A DNA stretch of 64,000 nt from Marseilla massiliensis (GTDB lineage: Bacteria; Bacteroidota; Bacteroidia; Bacteroidales; Bacteroidaceae): contig NZ_JACJJL010000003.1 in assembly GCF_016899955.1 (NCBI RefSeq), positions 1 through 64,000 on the forward strand, given 5' to 3'. Position numbers and translations under genes: made by a program. The notes under the pieces were generated by a model that saw nothing but the letters and a program-made list of their open reading frames with translations, made no database searches and was not told where the DNA came from. How positions within the stretch are numbered: position 1 is the first letter of the stretch; every line of letters begins with the position of its first letter. Shown piece after piece: positions 18,952-28,735 of the stretch.

Positions 18952-18982
18952 TTGCGTTTTTAGAATATATTTATTATTTTTG
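18952..18982 (+). promoter_or_regulatory. Predicted promoter of the FemAB-like gene
   Basis: TTG (18952-18954), 20 bp, TATTTTTG (18975-18982). The box ends only 4 bp before the ATG at 18987, so the transcript would be leaderless or the true start would be ATG 19038. Confidence 0.55.
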
Positions 18983-18986
18983 CGGT

Positions 18987-19964
18987 ATGATAAATCTGCG
19001 GACGACCATTTACAGCAGTTTGGAAGGTTTGCCTCGTATGGAGTGTCATAACTTCTTCCATAGCCTAACGCTCTTTCGTATTTGTGAAAGGACGCCGCGG
19101 ATGAAGCCGTATCTTGCAGTGGTCACGGCCGAAGGGGGCCGGGTGGTTGCCCATCTGGTGGGCGTGGTGCGCCATCGGGCCGTTCCGTTGCCGCCGTTCC
19201 TTTATTCCCACTGCCTCGTGATGGGTGAGGGTGAATATGAGGAATGCGCCGTGGCCAAGGAAGACTTGTTTCTGCGCATGCTGCACGCTCTGACCAAGAA
19301 GCTCCAGAATAGGGTGGCTTACATAGAGTTCAGCCACCTGTCTTCAAAGATGTTCGGCTATGGTGTGTTTCGCCGGTGCGGCTACTTCCCGGTGCATTGG
19401 CTCAACATCCACAATTCGCTGCACAGCAGGAGGCCCGAAGAGCGCCTCTCGGAAAAAATGCGCAAGCGCATTGTGAAGGCCTGCGACAAGGGGGCCGAGG
19501 TAGTGGCTGTTGACGGTGAGGAAGGCCTTGTGGCTTTCTCGAGGTTGCTCCGCAAGCACAACAGGCTGAAGCCGAAGCGGTATATCCCCGACGCCAACTT
19601 TTTCAGGGAACTGATGAAGACAGACAACGGAAAGTTGTTCCTTACCAAATACAAGGGCAAGGTGATAGGATGTTGCGCCTGTGTCTTTTCGGGCAGCAAT
19701 GCCTATCTGTGGTATTCGGCATCGTTGAGAAAGTCGTATCTTAGGTTGCATCCCAGCGTGCTGACCGTATGGCATGCCATAAAATACGCCCACACCCACG
19801 GCTATGCCCACATCTCGTTCATGGATGTAGGCTTGCCTTTCCAGAAAAACCCTTACCGGGAGTTTATCCTGCAGTTTGGCGGCAAGCCGGTAAGCACATA
19901 CAGGTGGTTCCGCTTTTCCTTCAGGTGGCTAAATTCGCTCATGTCGTGGCTGCACCGCGACTAA
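18987..19964 (+). CDS. FemAB/GNAT-like acyltransferase
   Basis: About 325 residues from ATG 18987 (MINLRTTIYSSLEGLPRMEC); ATG 19038 is an alternative given the promoter position. The C-terminal half resembles the FemAB/GNAT fold: NGKLFLTKYKGKVIGCCACV, then YLWYSASLRKSYLRLHPSVL and HISFMDVGLPFQKNPYREFI, the pattern of acceptor-site loops in FemAB-like aminoacyl or acyl transferases. Such enzymes add amino acids to peptidoglycan or acyl groups to polysaccharide. The substrate cannot be told from the sequence. It stands alone and converges on hisB. Confidence 0.7.
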   Translation: MINLRTTIYSSLEGLPRMECHNFFHSLTLFRICERTPRMKPYLAVVTAEGGRVVAHLVGVVRHRAVPLPPFLYSHCLVMGEGEYEECAVAKEDLFLRMLHALTKKLQNRVAYIEFSHLSSKMFGYGVFRRCGYFPVHWLNIHNSLHSRRPEERLSEKMRKRIVKACDKGAEVVAVDGEEGLVAFSRLLRKHNRLKPKRYIPDANFFRELMKTDNGKLFLTKYKGKVIGCCACVFSGSNAYLWYSASLRKSYLRLHPSVLTVWHAIKYAHTHGYAHISFMDVGLPFQKNPYREFILQFGGKPVSTYRWFRFSFRWLNSLMSWLHRD

Positions 19965-20053
19965 CGTCATGGCGCTGCCGGCCCACCGCGGCTGGGGCTG
20001 ACGGCTTGTGCCGGCGCAGGGCTGGGCAGCACGCCGTCCAGCGCGCGGCCTCG

Positions 20054-21127
20054 TCATAGCAGCCCCTTTGTGCTGGGCAGTTCGTAGTGGTAGATGTCTC
20101 GCCTGACGGCCATCTTCAGGCTGCGAGCGAAAGCCTTGAATATTCCCTCTATCTTATGGTGCTCGTTGGTGCCCTCAGCCTTTATGTTGAGGTTCATCCT
20201 GGCGCTGTCGCTGAGGCTCTTGAAGAAATGCAGGAACATCTCGGTGGGCATGTCGCCTATTCGCTCGCGGCGGAATTCGGCATCCCATACCAGCCACGGC
20301 CTTCCGCCGAAATCGAGTGCGACCGAGCAAAGGCAGTCGTCCATGGGCAGCGTGAAGCCGTAGCGCTCTATGCCGCGCTTGTCGCCCAAGGCAGCAAGCA
20401 GGCATTCGCCAATCGCAATGCCCGTGTCTTCTATCGTGTGATGCTCGTCGACGTCGAGGTCGCCCTTTGTCCTGACGGTGAGGTCTATGCCGCCGTGCTT
20501 GGCAATTTGCTCGAGCATGTGGTCGAAGAAACCCAGTCCGGTGCTTATGTCACAGCGCCCGGAGCCGTCGAGGTTCATGCTTACGTGTATGTCGGTCTCC
20601 TTGGTGGCTCGTGAAACCTCGGCTCTGCGCTCGCCGGCATAAAGCATTTCGGCTATCTTGGCCCACGTCATGCCGTCTCGCCCTATGGTTATGGCTTTGC
20701 AGCCGATGTTTTCGGCAAACGCCCTGTCGGTGTCGCGGTCGCCGATGACGTAGCTCGACTGCATGTCGTAGCCGGGGTCGTTCATGTATTTTTCCACCAA
20801 CCCGGTGTTTGGCTTGCGCGTCGGGGCATTGTCTTCTGGGAAATGCCGGTCGATGAGAATGTCGTCGAACACCACGCCTTCGCCCTCGAGGGTCTGCAAC
20901 ATGAAGTTGTGGACAGGCCAGAAGGTGCTTTCCGGGAAAGCGTCTGTGCCCAGGCCGTCTTGGTTGGTGACCATCACGAACTCGAAGTCGAGCTTCTCGC
21001 GTATGAAAGCCAGGTTTCTTATGGCTCCGTTTACAAACTTGAGTTTGTCGAAAGAGTCGATTTGCTCATCCGCCGGCTCTTCTATTATGGTGCCGTCGCG
21101 GTCGATGAATAATACCCGTTTCTTCAT
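20054..21127 (-). CDS. hisB: Bifunctional histidinol-phosphatase / imidazoleglycerol-phosphate dehydratase
   Basis: 357 residues, close to the 355 of E. coli HisB. Residues 1 to about 165 are a HAD phosphatase ([13 protein letters not shown], later [18 protein letters not shown]). From about 170 comes the dehydratase ([39 protein letters not shown] with the metal-binding histidines, and [17 protein letters not shown]). Together they catalyse the sixth and eighth steps of histidine synthesis. The ATG at 21127 overlaps the stop of the upstream membrane protein gene as ATGA, indicating translational coupling. The other his genes are not in the window. Confidence 0.95.
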   Translation of the reverse strand: MKKRVLFIDRDGTIIEEPADEQIDSFDKLKFVNGAIRNLAFIREKLDFEFVMVTNQDGLGTDAFPESTFWPVHNFMLQTLEGEGVVFDDILIDRHFPEDNAPTRKPNTGLVEKYMNDPGYDMQSSYVIGDRDTDRAFAENIGCKAITIGRDGMTWAKIAEMLYAGERRAEVSRATKETDIHVSMNLDGSGRCDISTGLGFFDHMLEQIAKHGGIDLTVRTKGDLDVDEHHTIEDTGIAIGECLLAALGDKRGIERYGFTLPMDDCLCSVALDFGGRPWLVWDAEFRRERIGDMPTEMFLHFFKSLSDSARMNLNIKAEGTNEHHKIEGIFKAFARSLKMAVRRDIYHYELPSTKGLL

Positions 21128-22116
21128 GGCAACATGCTTATTTGACTTTGGTTCATTCCCGATTCCTTGAATTTCCTGCGCTCTTCTTCCTGCTGTTCTA
21201 TCGAGCCATACATATAGTATGATGTGAACAAGGCAGATATTCGGATGTAAATCTGTATGAACCCTGCGATGAAGAACACCACGGCAGATATGTAATTGAT
21301 GTATCCCGGCATGCCGAGCGGGTCGCCGTAGTACACTCCGATGTTCGCTTGGTAGTTGGCTGTGGTCAGTATTGAGGCAGGCAAGGCCAGTACATACTCT
21401 GCCAGGCAGATGACAATGCAGCTCACAACCGACACTATGAGTATGAAGCCGAAGTGCTTGAGCCCCACCTTGTAGTCGGTTGCAATCAGCCGCCACAGGC
21501 GGGTGTCAGTGCGGATGATGTACTTCATGCTCACAAATGCCATCGGCAAGACAAGCATCATGATGGCAATGAGCTCTAAAGCTATCACTACGAGCGACTT
21601 GGTGCTTATGTCGCCGGCGCCCGACGGCATACCGAGCAGCATGCCTGTTGGTATGACTATGATGGCTAAAAGTACCACCACAATAAGTATATTGGCAACT
21701 GTTGCGATGAGTGTGCGCACAAATGTTGTGCGGTCTAAGGCTGGAAGTTTCCATTTCCCAACTTTCCTGATGCTGCCGAACTCATCTTTCAGTTGTGCAA
21801 TCACGCACGAGTATGTTGCAATTTCAAATAGTCCGCCGATGATGATTAGGGCGAGTATCACAGCAGCAACAACGATGCCGTTGGCTGGCAAGGCAGAGTT
21901 GGTTGCCCTGGCTGCCATCGTTTGCGTTATCGTCTCAGGCAGATATGCAGTCAGGATGGTGCAAAGCGCACTGCACACGAGCGAATAGAGCAGGGCCGTA
22001 AGCCATGAAGAGCTCATCGTTTTCCTGAAATTCTTGGTGTAAAGCCCATAGCCTTCTTTGATGCAAGCGCTTGCGCTGCGGCTTTTCATCAAGATGCCTT
22101 TAGTCTGATTCTTCAT
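21124..22116 (-). CDS. Multi-pass membrane protein of unknown function
   Basis: 330 residues with about six hydrophobic segments, including [59 protein letters not shown] and [20 protein letters not shown]. The soluble ends are basic, and an N-terminal stretch ([18 protein letters not shown]) resembles the start of DUF4013/glycerophosphoryl-diester-type permease-like proteins, but no family was recognised. It overlaps hisB by 4 bp, though nothing suggests a histidine role. ATG 22089 is an alternative start. Confidence 0.75.
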   Translation of the reverse strand: MKNQTKGILMKSRSASACIKEGYGLYTKNFRKTMSSSWLTALLYSLVCSALCTILTAYLPETITQTMAARATNSALPANGIVVAAVILALIIIGGLFEIATYSCVIAQLKDEFGSIRKVGKWKLPALDRTTFVRTLIATVANILIVVVLLAIIVIPTGMLLGMPSGAGDISTKSLVVIALELIAIMMLVLPMAFVSMKYIIRTDTRLWRLIATDYKVGLKHFGFILIVSVVSCIVICLAEYVLALPASILTTANYQANIGVYYGDPLGMPGYINYISAVVFFIAGFIQIYIRISALFTSYYMYGSIEQQEEERRKFKESGMNQSQISMLP

Positions 22117-22142
22117 ATTTTTTGATATTATTCCCTTTCAGT

Positions 22143-22174
22143 TTTGCAAAGGTAGTGTTTTTTTCGTATCTTTG
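22143..22174 (+). promoter_or_regulatory. Predicted promoter of the Gfo/Idh/MocA gene
   Basis: TTTG (22143-22146), 20 bp, TATCTTTG (22167-22174), 21 bp before the ATG. A minus-strand TACCTTTG box (22154-22147) for the divergent membrane-protein gene lies inside the spacer, so the two promoters probably compete. Confidence 0.65.
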
Positions 22175-22195
22175 CGGAAATAATTAATACTAATT

Positions 22196-23179
22196 ATGAA
22201 AATATTGAAATGGGGCTTTATCGGTTGCGGGGAAGTCACAGAGACGAAGAGCGGGCCTGCCTTTTCGGAGGTTGAAGGCTCCAGCGTAGAGGCCGTCATG
22301 AGCCGTAGCGAGGACAAGGCACGCAGCTACGCCGAGCGCCACCATATCAGCAAGTGGTATACAGACCCTCAGGAGCTTATCGACGACCCGGACGTCAACG
22401 CCATATACATTGCCACACCACCGTCGAGCCATGCCACATTCGCCATTATGGCAATGAAGGCAGGCAAGCCCGTGTATGTGGAAAAGCCCCTGGCAGCAAA
22501 CTACGAAGACTGTGCCAGGGTGAACAGGGTAAGCGAGGAGACCGGCGTCCCTTGCTTCGTGGCTTACTACAGGCGCTATCTTCCGTATTTCCAAAAGGTG
22601 AAGTCGATTATCGACGACGGTGTCATCGGCGACGTGATCAACGTCCAGATAAGGTTCGCAGTGCCCCCGCGCGACCTTGACTACCAGCATGCCGGACAGT
22701 TGCCATGGCGGTTGCAGCCGGACATAGCGGGCGGAGGGTATTTCTACGACCTTGCTCCGCATCAGCTGGACATGCTCCAGAATATGTTTGGAGTGATAAT
22801 AGAGGCTAACGGCATCTGTGCAAACAGGGGCGGACTGTATAAGGCCGAGGATTCCGTAAGTGCGTGCTTTAGGTTTGAAAGCGGCCTTCCCGGCAGTGGG
22901 TCATGGTGCTTTGTGGCCCATGAGTCGGCCCGTGAGGACCGCATTGAGGTCATTGGCAACCGGGGGCAGGTTAGCTTCTCTGTTTTCAATTACGACCCCA
23001 TAGTGTTGCATACGAGCGCAGGCAAGGAGAGCATCAGCGTGCCCAATCCAGCCTATGTGCAGTATCCGCTCATCAAACGCGTTATTGAGCACTTGCAGGG
23101 CCTGTCGGTCTGCACGTGCACCAGTGTGTCGGCAACGCCTGTTAACTGGGCTATGGACCAGATATTGGGGAAGTTTTAG
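22196..23179 (+). CDS. Gfo/Idh/MocA-family NAD(P)-dependent oxidoreductase
   Basis: 327 residues. The Rossmann motif WGFIGCGEVTE is followed by IYIATPPSSHATFAIMAMKA and the family's catalytic EKP motif (GKPVYVEKPLAANYEDC); the C-terminal beta-sheet domain contains GGGYFYDLAPHQLDMLQNMF with the usual D-x3-H pair. Members oxidise or reduce sugars such as inositol, glucose or rhamnose derivatives; the substrate here is unknown. The gene has its own promoter and is followed 12 bp later by the DUF4421 gene. Confidence 0.9.
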   Translation: MKILKWGFIGCGEVTETKSGPAFSEVEGSSVEAVMSRSEDKARSYAERHHISKWYTDPQELIDDPDVNAIYIATPPSSHATFAIMAMKAGKPVYVEKPLAANYEDCARVNRVSEETGVPCFVAYYRRYLPYFQKVKSIIDDGVIGDVINVQIRFAVPPRDLDYQHAGQLPWRLQPDIAGGGYFYDLAPHQLDMLQNMFGVIIEANGICANRGGLYKAEDSVSACFRFESGLPGSGSWCFVAHESAREDRIEVIGNRGQVSFSVFNYDPIVLHTSAGKESISVPNPAYVQYPLIKRVIEHLQGLSVCTCTSVSATPVNWAMDQILGKF

Positions 23180-23191
23180 CTTGCTGTTTTT

Positions 23192-24265
23192 ATGTCGTGC
23201 CGCCTGTGTCTTATAGTGCTCATGATTGGTTCTGCGCTGTTTGCCTCCGCCTCAGAAGGGGGGCAGCGCAACGAACTCGGTTGGGTCAAGAGGCTGGTGC
23301 GCGGGTTCAGTGCCATAGACACAAACTACATAGAGCCACAGCATTATAATTTCACTGTCATGTTACAGTCAACTTTCAATTATGACATATACCGGCTTCG
23401 CAGCAATTCGGGCCAGGCGGTGACGCTGTCGCCCGACATGGCCATGCGCATCGGGCCGTATATGGGGTGGCGGTGGTTCTTTCTCGGCTACACGTTCGAC
23501 TTGAAGCACATTGGCTTTGGCGACAGCGGAAAGAAGCGTGAGCTTGAGTTCAGCATCTATAGTTCGCAGATTGGTGTCGACTTGTTTTACCGACGGACGG
23601 GCAGTGATTATAAGATAAGGAACGCATACCTTGGCGACGGCGTTGACGTTTCAAGGTTGGTAGACGTCGCTTTCGACGGCATCAACGTCGGGATAACGGG
23701 GATTAACCTTTATTACATATTCAACCACGAACGCTTTTCATATCCGGCGGCGTTTGCACAGAGCACGTGCCAGAAGATAAGTTGCGGCTCGTGGCTCGCC
23801 GGCATCGGTTATACAAGCAACAGCATTGAGCTCGACTACGCCAAGCTGCAGAATGTTGTGGCGCAGTATTGCAAGCCTTCCACGGTCAAGATAGACAGCG
23901 GGCTCATGTTCAACAGCGTCAAGTATTATGATGTGAGCGTGTCGGGAGGCTATGCATACAACTGGGTCTTTGCCAAGGGATTCCTGTTTTGCGCCAGTGC
24001 TTCGGTGGCCTTGGCATACAAGCATGCCCACGGCAACATTGGCGGAAACAACGACCGGGGATTCAGTTTTAACAATGTGAACATCGACGGGATAGGGCGT
24101 TTCGGCCTTGTATACAACAATACGCGTTGGTATGCGGGGGCCAGTGCGATATTGCATTCGTACAATTATCGCAAGAACAGGTTTGCCACAAACAATGTTT
24201 TCGGCAGCCTTAACTTTTACATAGGATATAATTTTGGATTGAAGAAGGGGTACAGGAATAAATGA
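23192..24265 (+). CDS. DUF4421 family secreted beta-barrel-like protein
   Basis: 357 residues with a signal peptide (about 1-21, ending FASASE). The signature AIDTNYIEPQHYNFTVMLQ, the later GPYMGWRWFFLGYTFDL and a final YIGYNFGLKKG fit DUF4421, a Bacteroidetes family with alternating aromatic beta strands that suggests an outer-membrane barrel. No function is known. It lies 12 bp after the oxidoreductase and overlaps the DUF1460 gene by 4 bp (ATGA). Confidence 0.85.
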   Translation: MSCRLCLIVLMIGSALFASASEGGQRNELGWVKRLVRGFSAIDTNYIEPQHYNFTVMLQSTFNYDIYRLRSNSGQAVTLSPDMAMRIGPYMGWRWFFLGYTFDLKHIGFGDSGKKRELEFSIYSSQIGVDLFYRRTGSDYKIRNAYLGDGVDVSRLVDVAFDGINVGITGINLYYIFNHERFSYPAAFAQSTCQKISCGSWLAGIGYTSNSIELDYAKLQNVVAQYCKPSTVKIDSGLMFNSVKYYDVSVSGGYAYNWVFAKGFLFCASASVALAYKHAHGNIGGNNDRGFSFNNVNIDGIGRFGLVYNNTRWYAGASAILHSYNYRKNRFATNNVFGSLNFYIGYNFGLKKGYRNK

Positions 24266-25128
24266 ATATACTCAGAACACTGCTCATATTGTTGCTCTTT
24301 GCATCTGTCGAAGTCTGCCAGGCTGCTTCAAAGGCGGATTTCCTGCCTGTAGACAGCGTTTTCATAGAGCGTGTCTTGGCCGAGGCGAAAGACGGAAAGG
24401 CCACAGGCAACATGGCGCTTTTCTTCGCGCGCAAGTTCATCGGGCGCCCTTATGTGGCCCATACGCTGGAAAAGCATGACATTGAACGGCTTGTTGTGAA
24501 CACTCGCGAACTGGATTGTACCACCCTTGTAGAGAACGTGACGGCGCTTACCCTGTGCGCCGGCAGCAAGCGATACACATTCAGCGACTTCCTGGCGGTG
24601 CTTGAACAGTTGAGGTACCGCCGCGGCAAGCTTGACGGATATACCAGCCGGCTGCATTACTTCAGCGACTGGATTGCCGACAAGACGGCCATGGGCGTGG
24701 TGGCAGACATACAGGGCCCCGTGCCGCCATTTACGGCGGTGAAGAAGCTCAACATATATTACATGAGCAAAAACAGCCGGTCGTACAAGGCGCTGAGGCT
24801 TCACCCGGAGTTTGTCGCTGACATAAGGAAGCAGGAGCGGGCGCTGAGCGGAACCACTTTTCGCTACATACCGAAGGCGTCGGTGGCAAATGCGGCCTTG
24901 TTGCGCGGTGTGATAAATGACGGCGACATAATAGCCATTGTCAGCAACAAGGGCGGCCTTGACATAGCCCACCTTGGCTTTGCCGTGTGGCATGCCGACG
25001 GACTGCACCTGCTCAACGCCTCGATGATTCACCGCAAGGTGGTGGATGAGCCCATGACACTGTACCGTTACCTTCAGAAACACCCCAGCCATGCGGGCTT
25101 GCGCATATTGAGAATTATAACACAATAA
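24262..25128 (+). CDS. DUF1460 NlpC/P60-like amidase
   Basis: 288 residues with a signal peptide (about 1-21, ending CQAASK). The motif NTRELDCTTLVENVTALTLC carries the catalytic cysteine of the DUF1460 family, and IAHLGFAVWHADGLHLLNAS holds the histidine. Family members are NlpC/P60-related N-acetylmuramoyl-L-alanine amidases or acylases acting on cell-wall peptides in the periplasm. It overlaps DUF4421 by 4 bp and is followed by the YkvA-like gene 25 bp later, so the three genes and probably the oxidoreductase form one operon. Confidence 0.88.
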   Translation: MNILRTLLILLLFASVEVCQAASKADFLPVDSVFIERVLAEAKDGKATGNMALFFARKFIGRPYVAHTLEKHDIERLVVNTRELDCTTLVENVTALTLCAGSKRYTFSDFLAVLEQLRYRRGKLDGYTSRLHYFSDWIADKTAMGVVADIQGPVPPFTAVKKLNIYYMSKNSRSYKALRLHPEFVADIRKQERALSGTTFRYIPKASVANAALLRGVINDGDIIAIVSNKGGLDIAHLGFAVWHADGLHLLNASMIHRKVVDEPMTLYRYLQKHPSHAGLRILRIITQ

Positions 25129-25153
25129 TAAAAACAACTTAATTTAGTGTATT

Positions 25154-25540
25154 ATGGAATTACCTGATTTTATGAGTTATGCCAACCGCTTTTCTGCAAA
25201 TGACTTTGTAGACAAGATTTCCCGGATAGCCAAGCGGGCCGGGGCAAAGTTGGTTTATGCCGCATTCATCCTGTTTTACACACTGCAAAGCGACAAGGTC
25301 TCGAAGACAGACAAGGCCATCATCATTGGTGCTTTGGGCTATATGATAAGCCCGCTTGACGTCATTCCGGATGCAATACCAATAGCAGGGCTCACCGACG
25401 ACCTTGCAGTGTTGATTTATGTGTTGAAGAAAGTGTGGGGCGACGTCGACCCGGAGATAAAGGATAAGGCGAAGGCCAAGCTCACAAAGTGGTTCGACGA
25501 GGATGAGATTGCCGAAATAGACGACTTGTTCAAGGCTTGA
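25154..25540 (+). CDS. YkvA family (DUF1232) protein
   Basis: 128 residues. DKAIIIGALGYMISPLDVIP followed by DAIPIAGLTDDLAVLIYVLKK is the DUF1232 signature, a short membrane-associated helical hairpin. The acidic and basic C-terminus (DEDEIAEIDDLFKA) is typical. Function unknown. It is the last gene before a strong terminator at 25587. Confidence 0.9.
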   Translation: MELPDFMSYANRFSANDFVDKISRIAKRAGAKLVYAAFILFYTLQSDKVSKTDKAIIIGALGYMISPLDVIPDAIPIAGLTDDLAVLIYVLKKVWGDVDPEIKDKAKAKLTKWFDEDEIAEIDDLFKA

Positions 25541-25586
25541 GCTGCCCCGCCAATGCCGGCATGTCCGGGTGTTGGCAAAAGGGATA

Positions 25587-25624
25587 AATACAGGGAGCGC
25601 CACGATAGCGGTGCTCCCTGTATT
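25587..25624 (+). terminator. Terminator after the YkvA-like gene
   Basis: AATACAGGGAGC (25587-25598) pairs perfectly with GCTCCCTGTATT (25613-25624); the inner bases extend the stem to about 15 bp. No T-run of note follows, but the stem is long. Confidence 0.7.
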
Positions 25625-26019
25625 CATGACAAATAGTCGGATAAACCGCCAAATGTCATTTCCGGGTGTTGTCCTGCCACAGAAATGCCATGGTTGAGCG
25701 GTGTGTTTGCTTCATTGTTAATGTCTTGTTCCCCAGCCGTTTGCTGCCTTTTGGCGTCATCTTTCCCTACGCTTCGTCCCTGCTTGGTACGCTGCGCCCA
25801 TTATAGTTACGCCAAACAACCTGCACGTCAATCGCATGTTGCCTCATTGGGGAATAATGACCTGTTTGTGGTTAAGCCACCAACCAGCCTCCAAGCCCTT
25901 TCAGCCATATTGCTTTCCGCTTTGCCTTGTTGTGGCCGGCTGCACTTGTGCCGGGCCAGACAAGCAATATTCACCCGGGATGCATGCAACCATTGTTGGC
26001 TCCAACGGCCTGTTCGCGT
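25625..26019. other. Non-coding stretch between convergent genes
   Basis: About 395 bp, rich in C and T on the plus strand. No gene, RNA or strong palindrome was recognised. Confidence 0.5.
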
Positions 26020-26829
26020 TTATGGATTGAACCGGATGTAGGTGCGGTCGTCAAAAGAGTTGTTGCCGGCCACCCATCCCTTGGTAGCCTTAAACAGCCT
26101 GATGTTAAGCGGGTCGGCGGCAAGTTGTTTTTCCAGAGCCTCTTCCGATGCATCCAAGGTTGGCTTTAGGTGAGGGTAGCCGTCGGACGCCAGCACTATC
26201 TCGCGTGCCGTCCGGGGTATGCGTATTATGCGCACCTTGCTGGCGGGTATGCTGAATCCGTCGACCACGGCATAGGTCTTGTTTTGGTTGCCCATGCTTT
26301 CAATCAGTTCGCCGATTATGGCCTGCCTTGCCAAGTCGTTGCCCCGCAGTCCGTCTACGGTGGCAACCCCGTTGTCGAGCATGCCTTGGGCAATGGCGGC
26401 ACGTTTGCCGGCAATGGCGGCTTCGTCGGGCTTGGGGTTTTCGTATGCCGTGCCGTCAACCATGCACTGGCAGTCGCCAATCATCCACACCTCGTGTCTG
26501 TGTCGGCTGTATACTATGCAACTGGCCGTCATCCTTTCTTCGGGATGGCATTCGAGACGCGACAGCAGGCTTTCGTCGTAGTGGCTCCTGACGCTGGCGG
26601 TCACACCGTCGCAGAACCCCTTGCACGTCAGCCCGCTGTCGGCATGGCGTATGTATTGGCTTATCAGTTGCATGCACAGCCTCCCGTTAGTCACCCCGGG
26701 CATTATGCGTGTGGCGGTCTTGCTGGTGCTTCCGTCTATCACGGCAACGAAGTCATCGGTTGCCACGATACCGTCTTCTGCCTCCGCCTGTGGCTTTTTG
26801 GCCACGATGCTTTGTTCTATTATCCTCAT
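26020..26829 (-). CDS. PP2C-like protein phosphatase (divergent)
   Basis: 269 residues. DDFVAVIDGSTSKTATRI (PP2C motif with the metal aspartate and DG), then TASCIVYSRHRHEVWMIGDC and VLASDGYPHLKPT (SDG motif) follow the order of PP2C serine/threonine phosphatase motifs, though sequence similarity is weak. Substrate and partner kinase are not visible nearby. The start overlaps the 3' end of the ygiQ gene by 77 bp in another frame; the conserved DDFVAVIDG lies at residues 25-33, inside the overlap, so a shorter start would damage the domain. Confidence 0.65.
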   Translation of the reverse strand: MRIIEQSIVAKKPQAEAEDGIVATDDFVAVIDGSTSKTATRIMPGVTNGRLCMQLISQYIRHADSGLTCKGFCDGVTASVRSHYDESLLSRLECHPEERMTASCIVYSRHRHEVWMIGDCQCMVDGTAYENPKPDEAAIAGKRAAIAQGMLDNGVATVDGLRGNDLARQAIIGELIESMGNQNKTYAVVDGFSIPASKVRIIRIPRTAREIVLASDGYPHLKPTLDASEEALEKQLAADPLNIRLFKATKGWVAGNNSFDDRTYIRFNP

Positions 26830-28720
26830 AGGTTTGTTTTGGGGTGTTGTCAGGCATGGTTTCGTTGCCTCGGTTCCTGTAGCGCCCGTTAGGGTTGTGC
26901 GGCGGGCACAGTTCCTTTATCAGGTCTGGGCGGCCCATGGCCCTGAGCGATCGCTCTATGTTGCGCCTCTCTTCAGGTTTGTACCAGAAGAAAAACTGCC
27001 GTTGTGCCAGTTTCTCTGCCTGCGTCTTGGCGCTGTATACAGGTTCGAGCGTGTAAGGGTGGTAGCCCGTATACCATGCCTCGGTGCTTACGGTCATGGG
27101 CGTTGGCGTAAAGTCCTGCACCTGTTCCAGGTGGAAGTCCATGCGCTTGGTCAGCACGGCAAGCTCGGCCATGTCTTCTTCGTGGCATCCGGGGTGGCTG
27201 CTTATGAAGTAAGGTATGATTTGCTGGTTGAGCCCGGCCTCACGGTTTACCCTGTCGAATATACGCTTAAACTCCTGAAACTGGCCGAACGAAGGCTTCC
27301 TCATCAGCCTGAGCACATGGTCGCTTGTGTGCTCCGGTGCCACCTTGAGCCTTCCGCTCACGTGCTTCCTTATCAGTTCCTCGGTATAAAGGCGAGCGGC
27401 CCGGTTGGTGTTCTCGTCCTTGCTCTTGTGCAGCAGCAGGTCGTAGCGCACCCCGCTGCCTATGAAGCTCTTCTTTATTCCGGGCAGCGCGTCGACGGCA
27501 TGGTAAATGTCAAGCAGCCGGCTGTGGTCGGTGTTGAGGTTGGGGCATATTTGCGGATGTATGCAACTGGGGCGCCTGCACTTTGCGCACAGCGCCTTGT
27601 CGTTGCCGCTCATGCCGTACATGTTGGCCGAAGGGCCGCCGAGGTCGGATATGTAGCCCTTGAAGTCGTCCATTTTCAGTATTTGCCTCACCTCGTTGAG
27701 TATGCTCTTTTTCGAGCGGCTGCTTATAAACTTGCCCTGGTGGGCCGATATGGTGCAGAAGGCGCACCCGCCGAAGCATCCGCGGTGGATGTTGACCGAG
27801 TGCTTTATCATCTCGTAGGCCGGTATGCGCTTGCCTTTGTACTTGGGGTGGGGCACCCTGGTATATGGCAAGTCGTAAGAGGCGTCAATCTCTTCGGTGG
27901 TCATCGGCGGGTATGGCGGGTTGACCACGACCCACTTTTTGCCCACCTGCTGCAATATGCGCCTGGCATGCAGCATGTTCGACTCCACCTCGATGTGCTT
28001 GAAGTTCTCAGCTTGTGCCTTTTTGTCGGCCAAGCACTGCTCGTGGCTGTGCAGCATCACGTCGGCATCGCCAATGCCTCCGGGTATGTTGTCTTCGGTG
28101 CACAGCACGGCCGTTTGTGGAATGTCGCGCAGCGCGCCTATCGGTTCGCCCCTGTCAAGCCGCGCCGCCAGTTCTGCCACCGGCTTCTCGCCCATGCCGT
28201 AGATTATCATGTCGGCACCGCTGTCGCACAGTATCGACTTGCGCAGAGAGTCTTGCCAGTAGTCGTAATGCGTGAGCCGGCGCAGCGACGCCTCGATGCC
28301 GCCAAGCACCACAGGCACGTTTGGAAATAGCTTGCGCAATATCTGCGAGTAAACGATGGTTGGATACTCGGGCCTCATGTCGTGGCGGCCGTCGGGGCTG
28401 TAGGCGTCTTCAGAGCGCAGCCGCCTGTTGGCCGTGTATTTGTTTACCATAGAGTCCATGCATCCGGGGGCCACGCCAAAGAACAGGCGCGGTTCGCCCA
28501 GTTTCTTGAAGTCGCGGAAGTCGCCGTGCCAGTCGGGCTGGGGCACTATTGCCACCTTGTATCCGGCCCGTTCGAGCGTCCGCCCGATGACGGCAGCGCC
28601 GAAGGCAGGGTGGTCTACGTATGCGTCGGCCGAAAACAGTATGATGTCTGCGCGGTCCCAGCCGCGCAGTTCCATTTCCTTCTTGGTCGTCGGCAGGAAG
28701 TCAGTCAGTCTGTATTCCAT
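26753..28720 (-). CDS. YgiQ-family radical SAM protein
   Basis: 655 residues. It has the YgiQ N-terminal part (FLPTTKKEMELRGWDRADII, FGVAPGCMDSMVNKYTANRR), the B12-binding-like region and the radical SAM cluster site RGCFGGCAFCTISAHQGKF with CxxxCxxC cysteines. The PEHTSDHVLRLMRKPSFGQF and HPGCHEEDMAELA stretches are family marks. It probably binds a 4Fe-4S cluster and AdoMet; the reaction is unknown. The last 25 residues are basic (HRGQKATGGGRRRYRGNR) and are encoded in the overlap with the PP2C-like gene. Confidence 0.93.
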   Translation of the reverse strand: MEYRLTDFLPTTKKEMELRGWDRADIILFSADAYVDHPAFGAAVIGRTLERAGYKVAIVPQPDWHGDFRDFKKLGEPRLFFGVAPGCMDSMVNKYTANRRLRSEDAYSPDGRHDMRPEYPTIVYSQILRKLFPNVPVVLGGIEASLRRLTHYDYWQDSLRKSILCDSGADMIIYGMGEKPVAELAARLDRGEPIGALRDIPQTAVLCTEDNIPGGIGDADVMLHSHEQCLADKKAQAENFKHIEVESNMLHARRILQQVGKKWVVVNPPYPPMTTEEIDASYDLPYTRVPHPKYKGKRIPAYEMIKHSVNIHRGCFGGCAFCTISAHQGKFISSRSKKSILNEVRQILKMDDFKGYISDLGGPSANMYGMSGNDKALCAKCRRPSCIHPQICPNLNTDHSRLLDIYHAVDALPGIKKSFIGSGVRYDLLLHKSKDENTNRAARLYTEELIRKHVSGRLKVAPEHTSDHVLRLMRKPSFGQFQEFKRIFDRVNREAGLNQQIIPYFISSHPGCHEEDMAELAVLTKRMDFHLEQVQDFTPTPMTVSTEAWYTGYHPYTLEPVYSAKTQAEKLAQRQFFFWYKPEERRNIERSLRAMGRPDLIKELCPPHNPNGRYRNRGNETMPDNTPKQTYEDNRTKHRGQKATGGGRRRYRGNR

Positions 28721-28735
28721 CCCGGGCCCTCTTCG

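Noticed and set aside
26621..28330. 569-codon frame opposite ygiQ
   Set aside because: It is a shadow of a clear radical SAM gene and lacks a start region or any domain. The same holds for the long frame at 43548-45035 opposite lepA.
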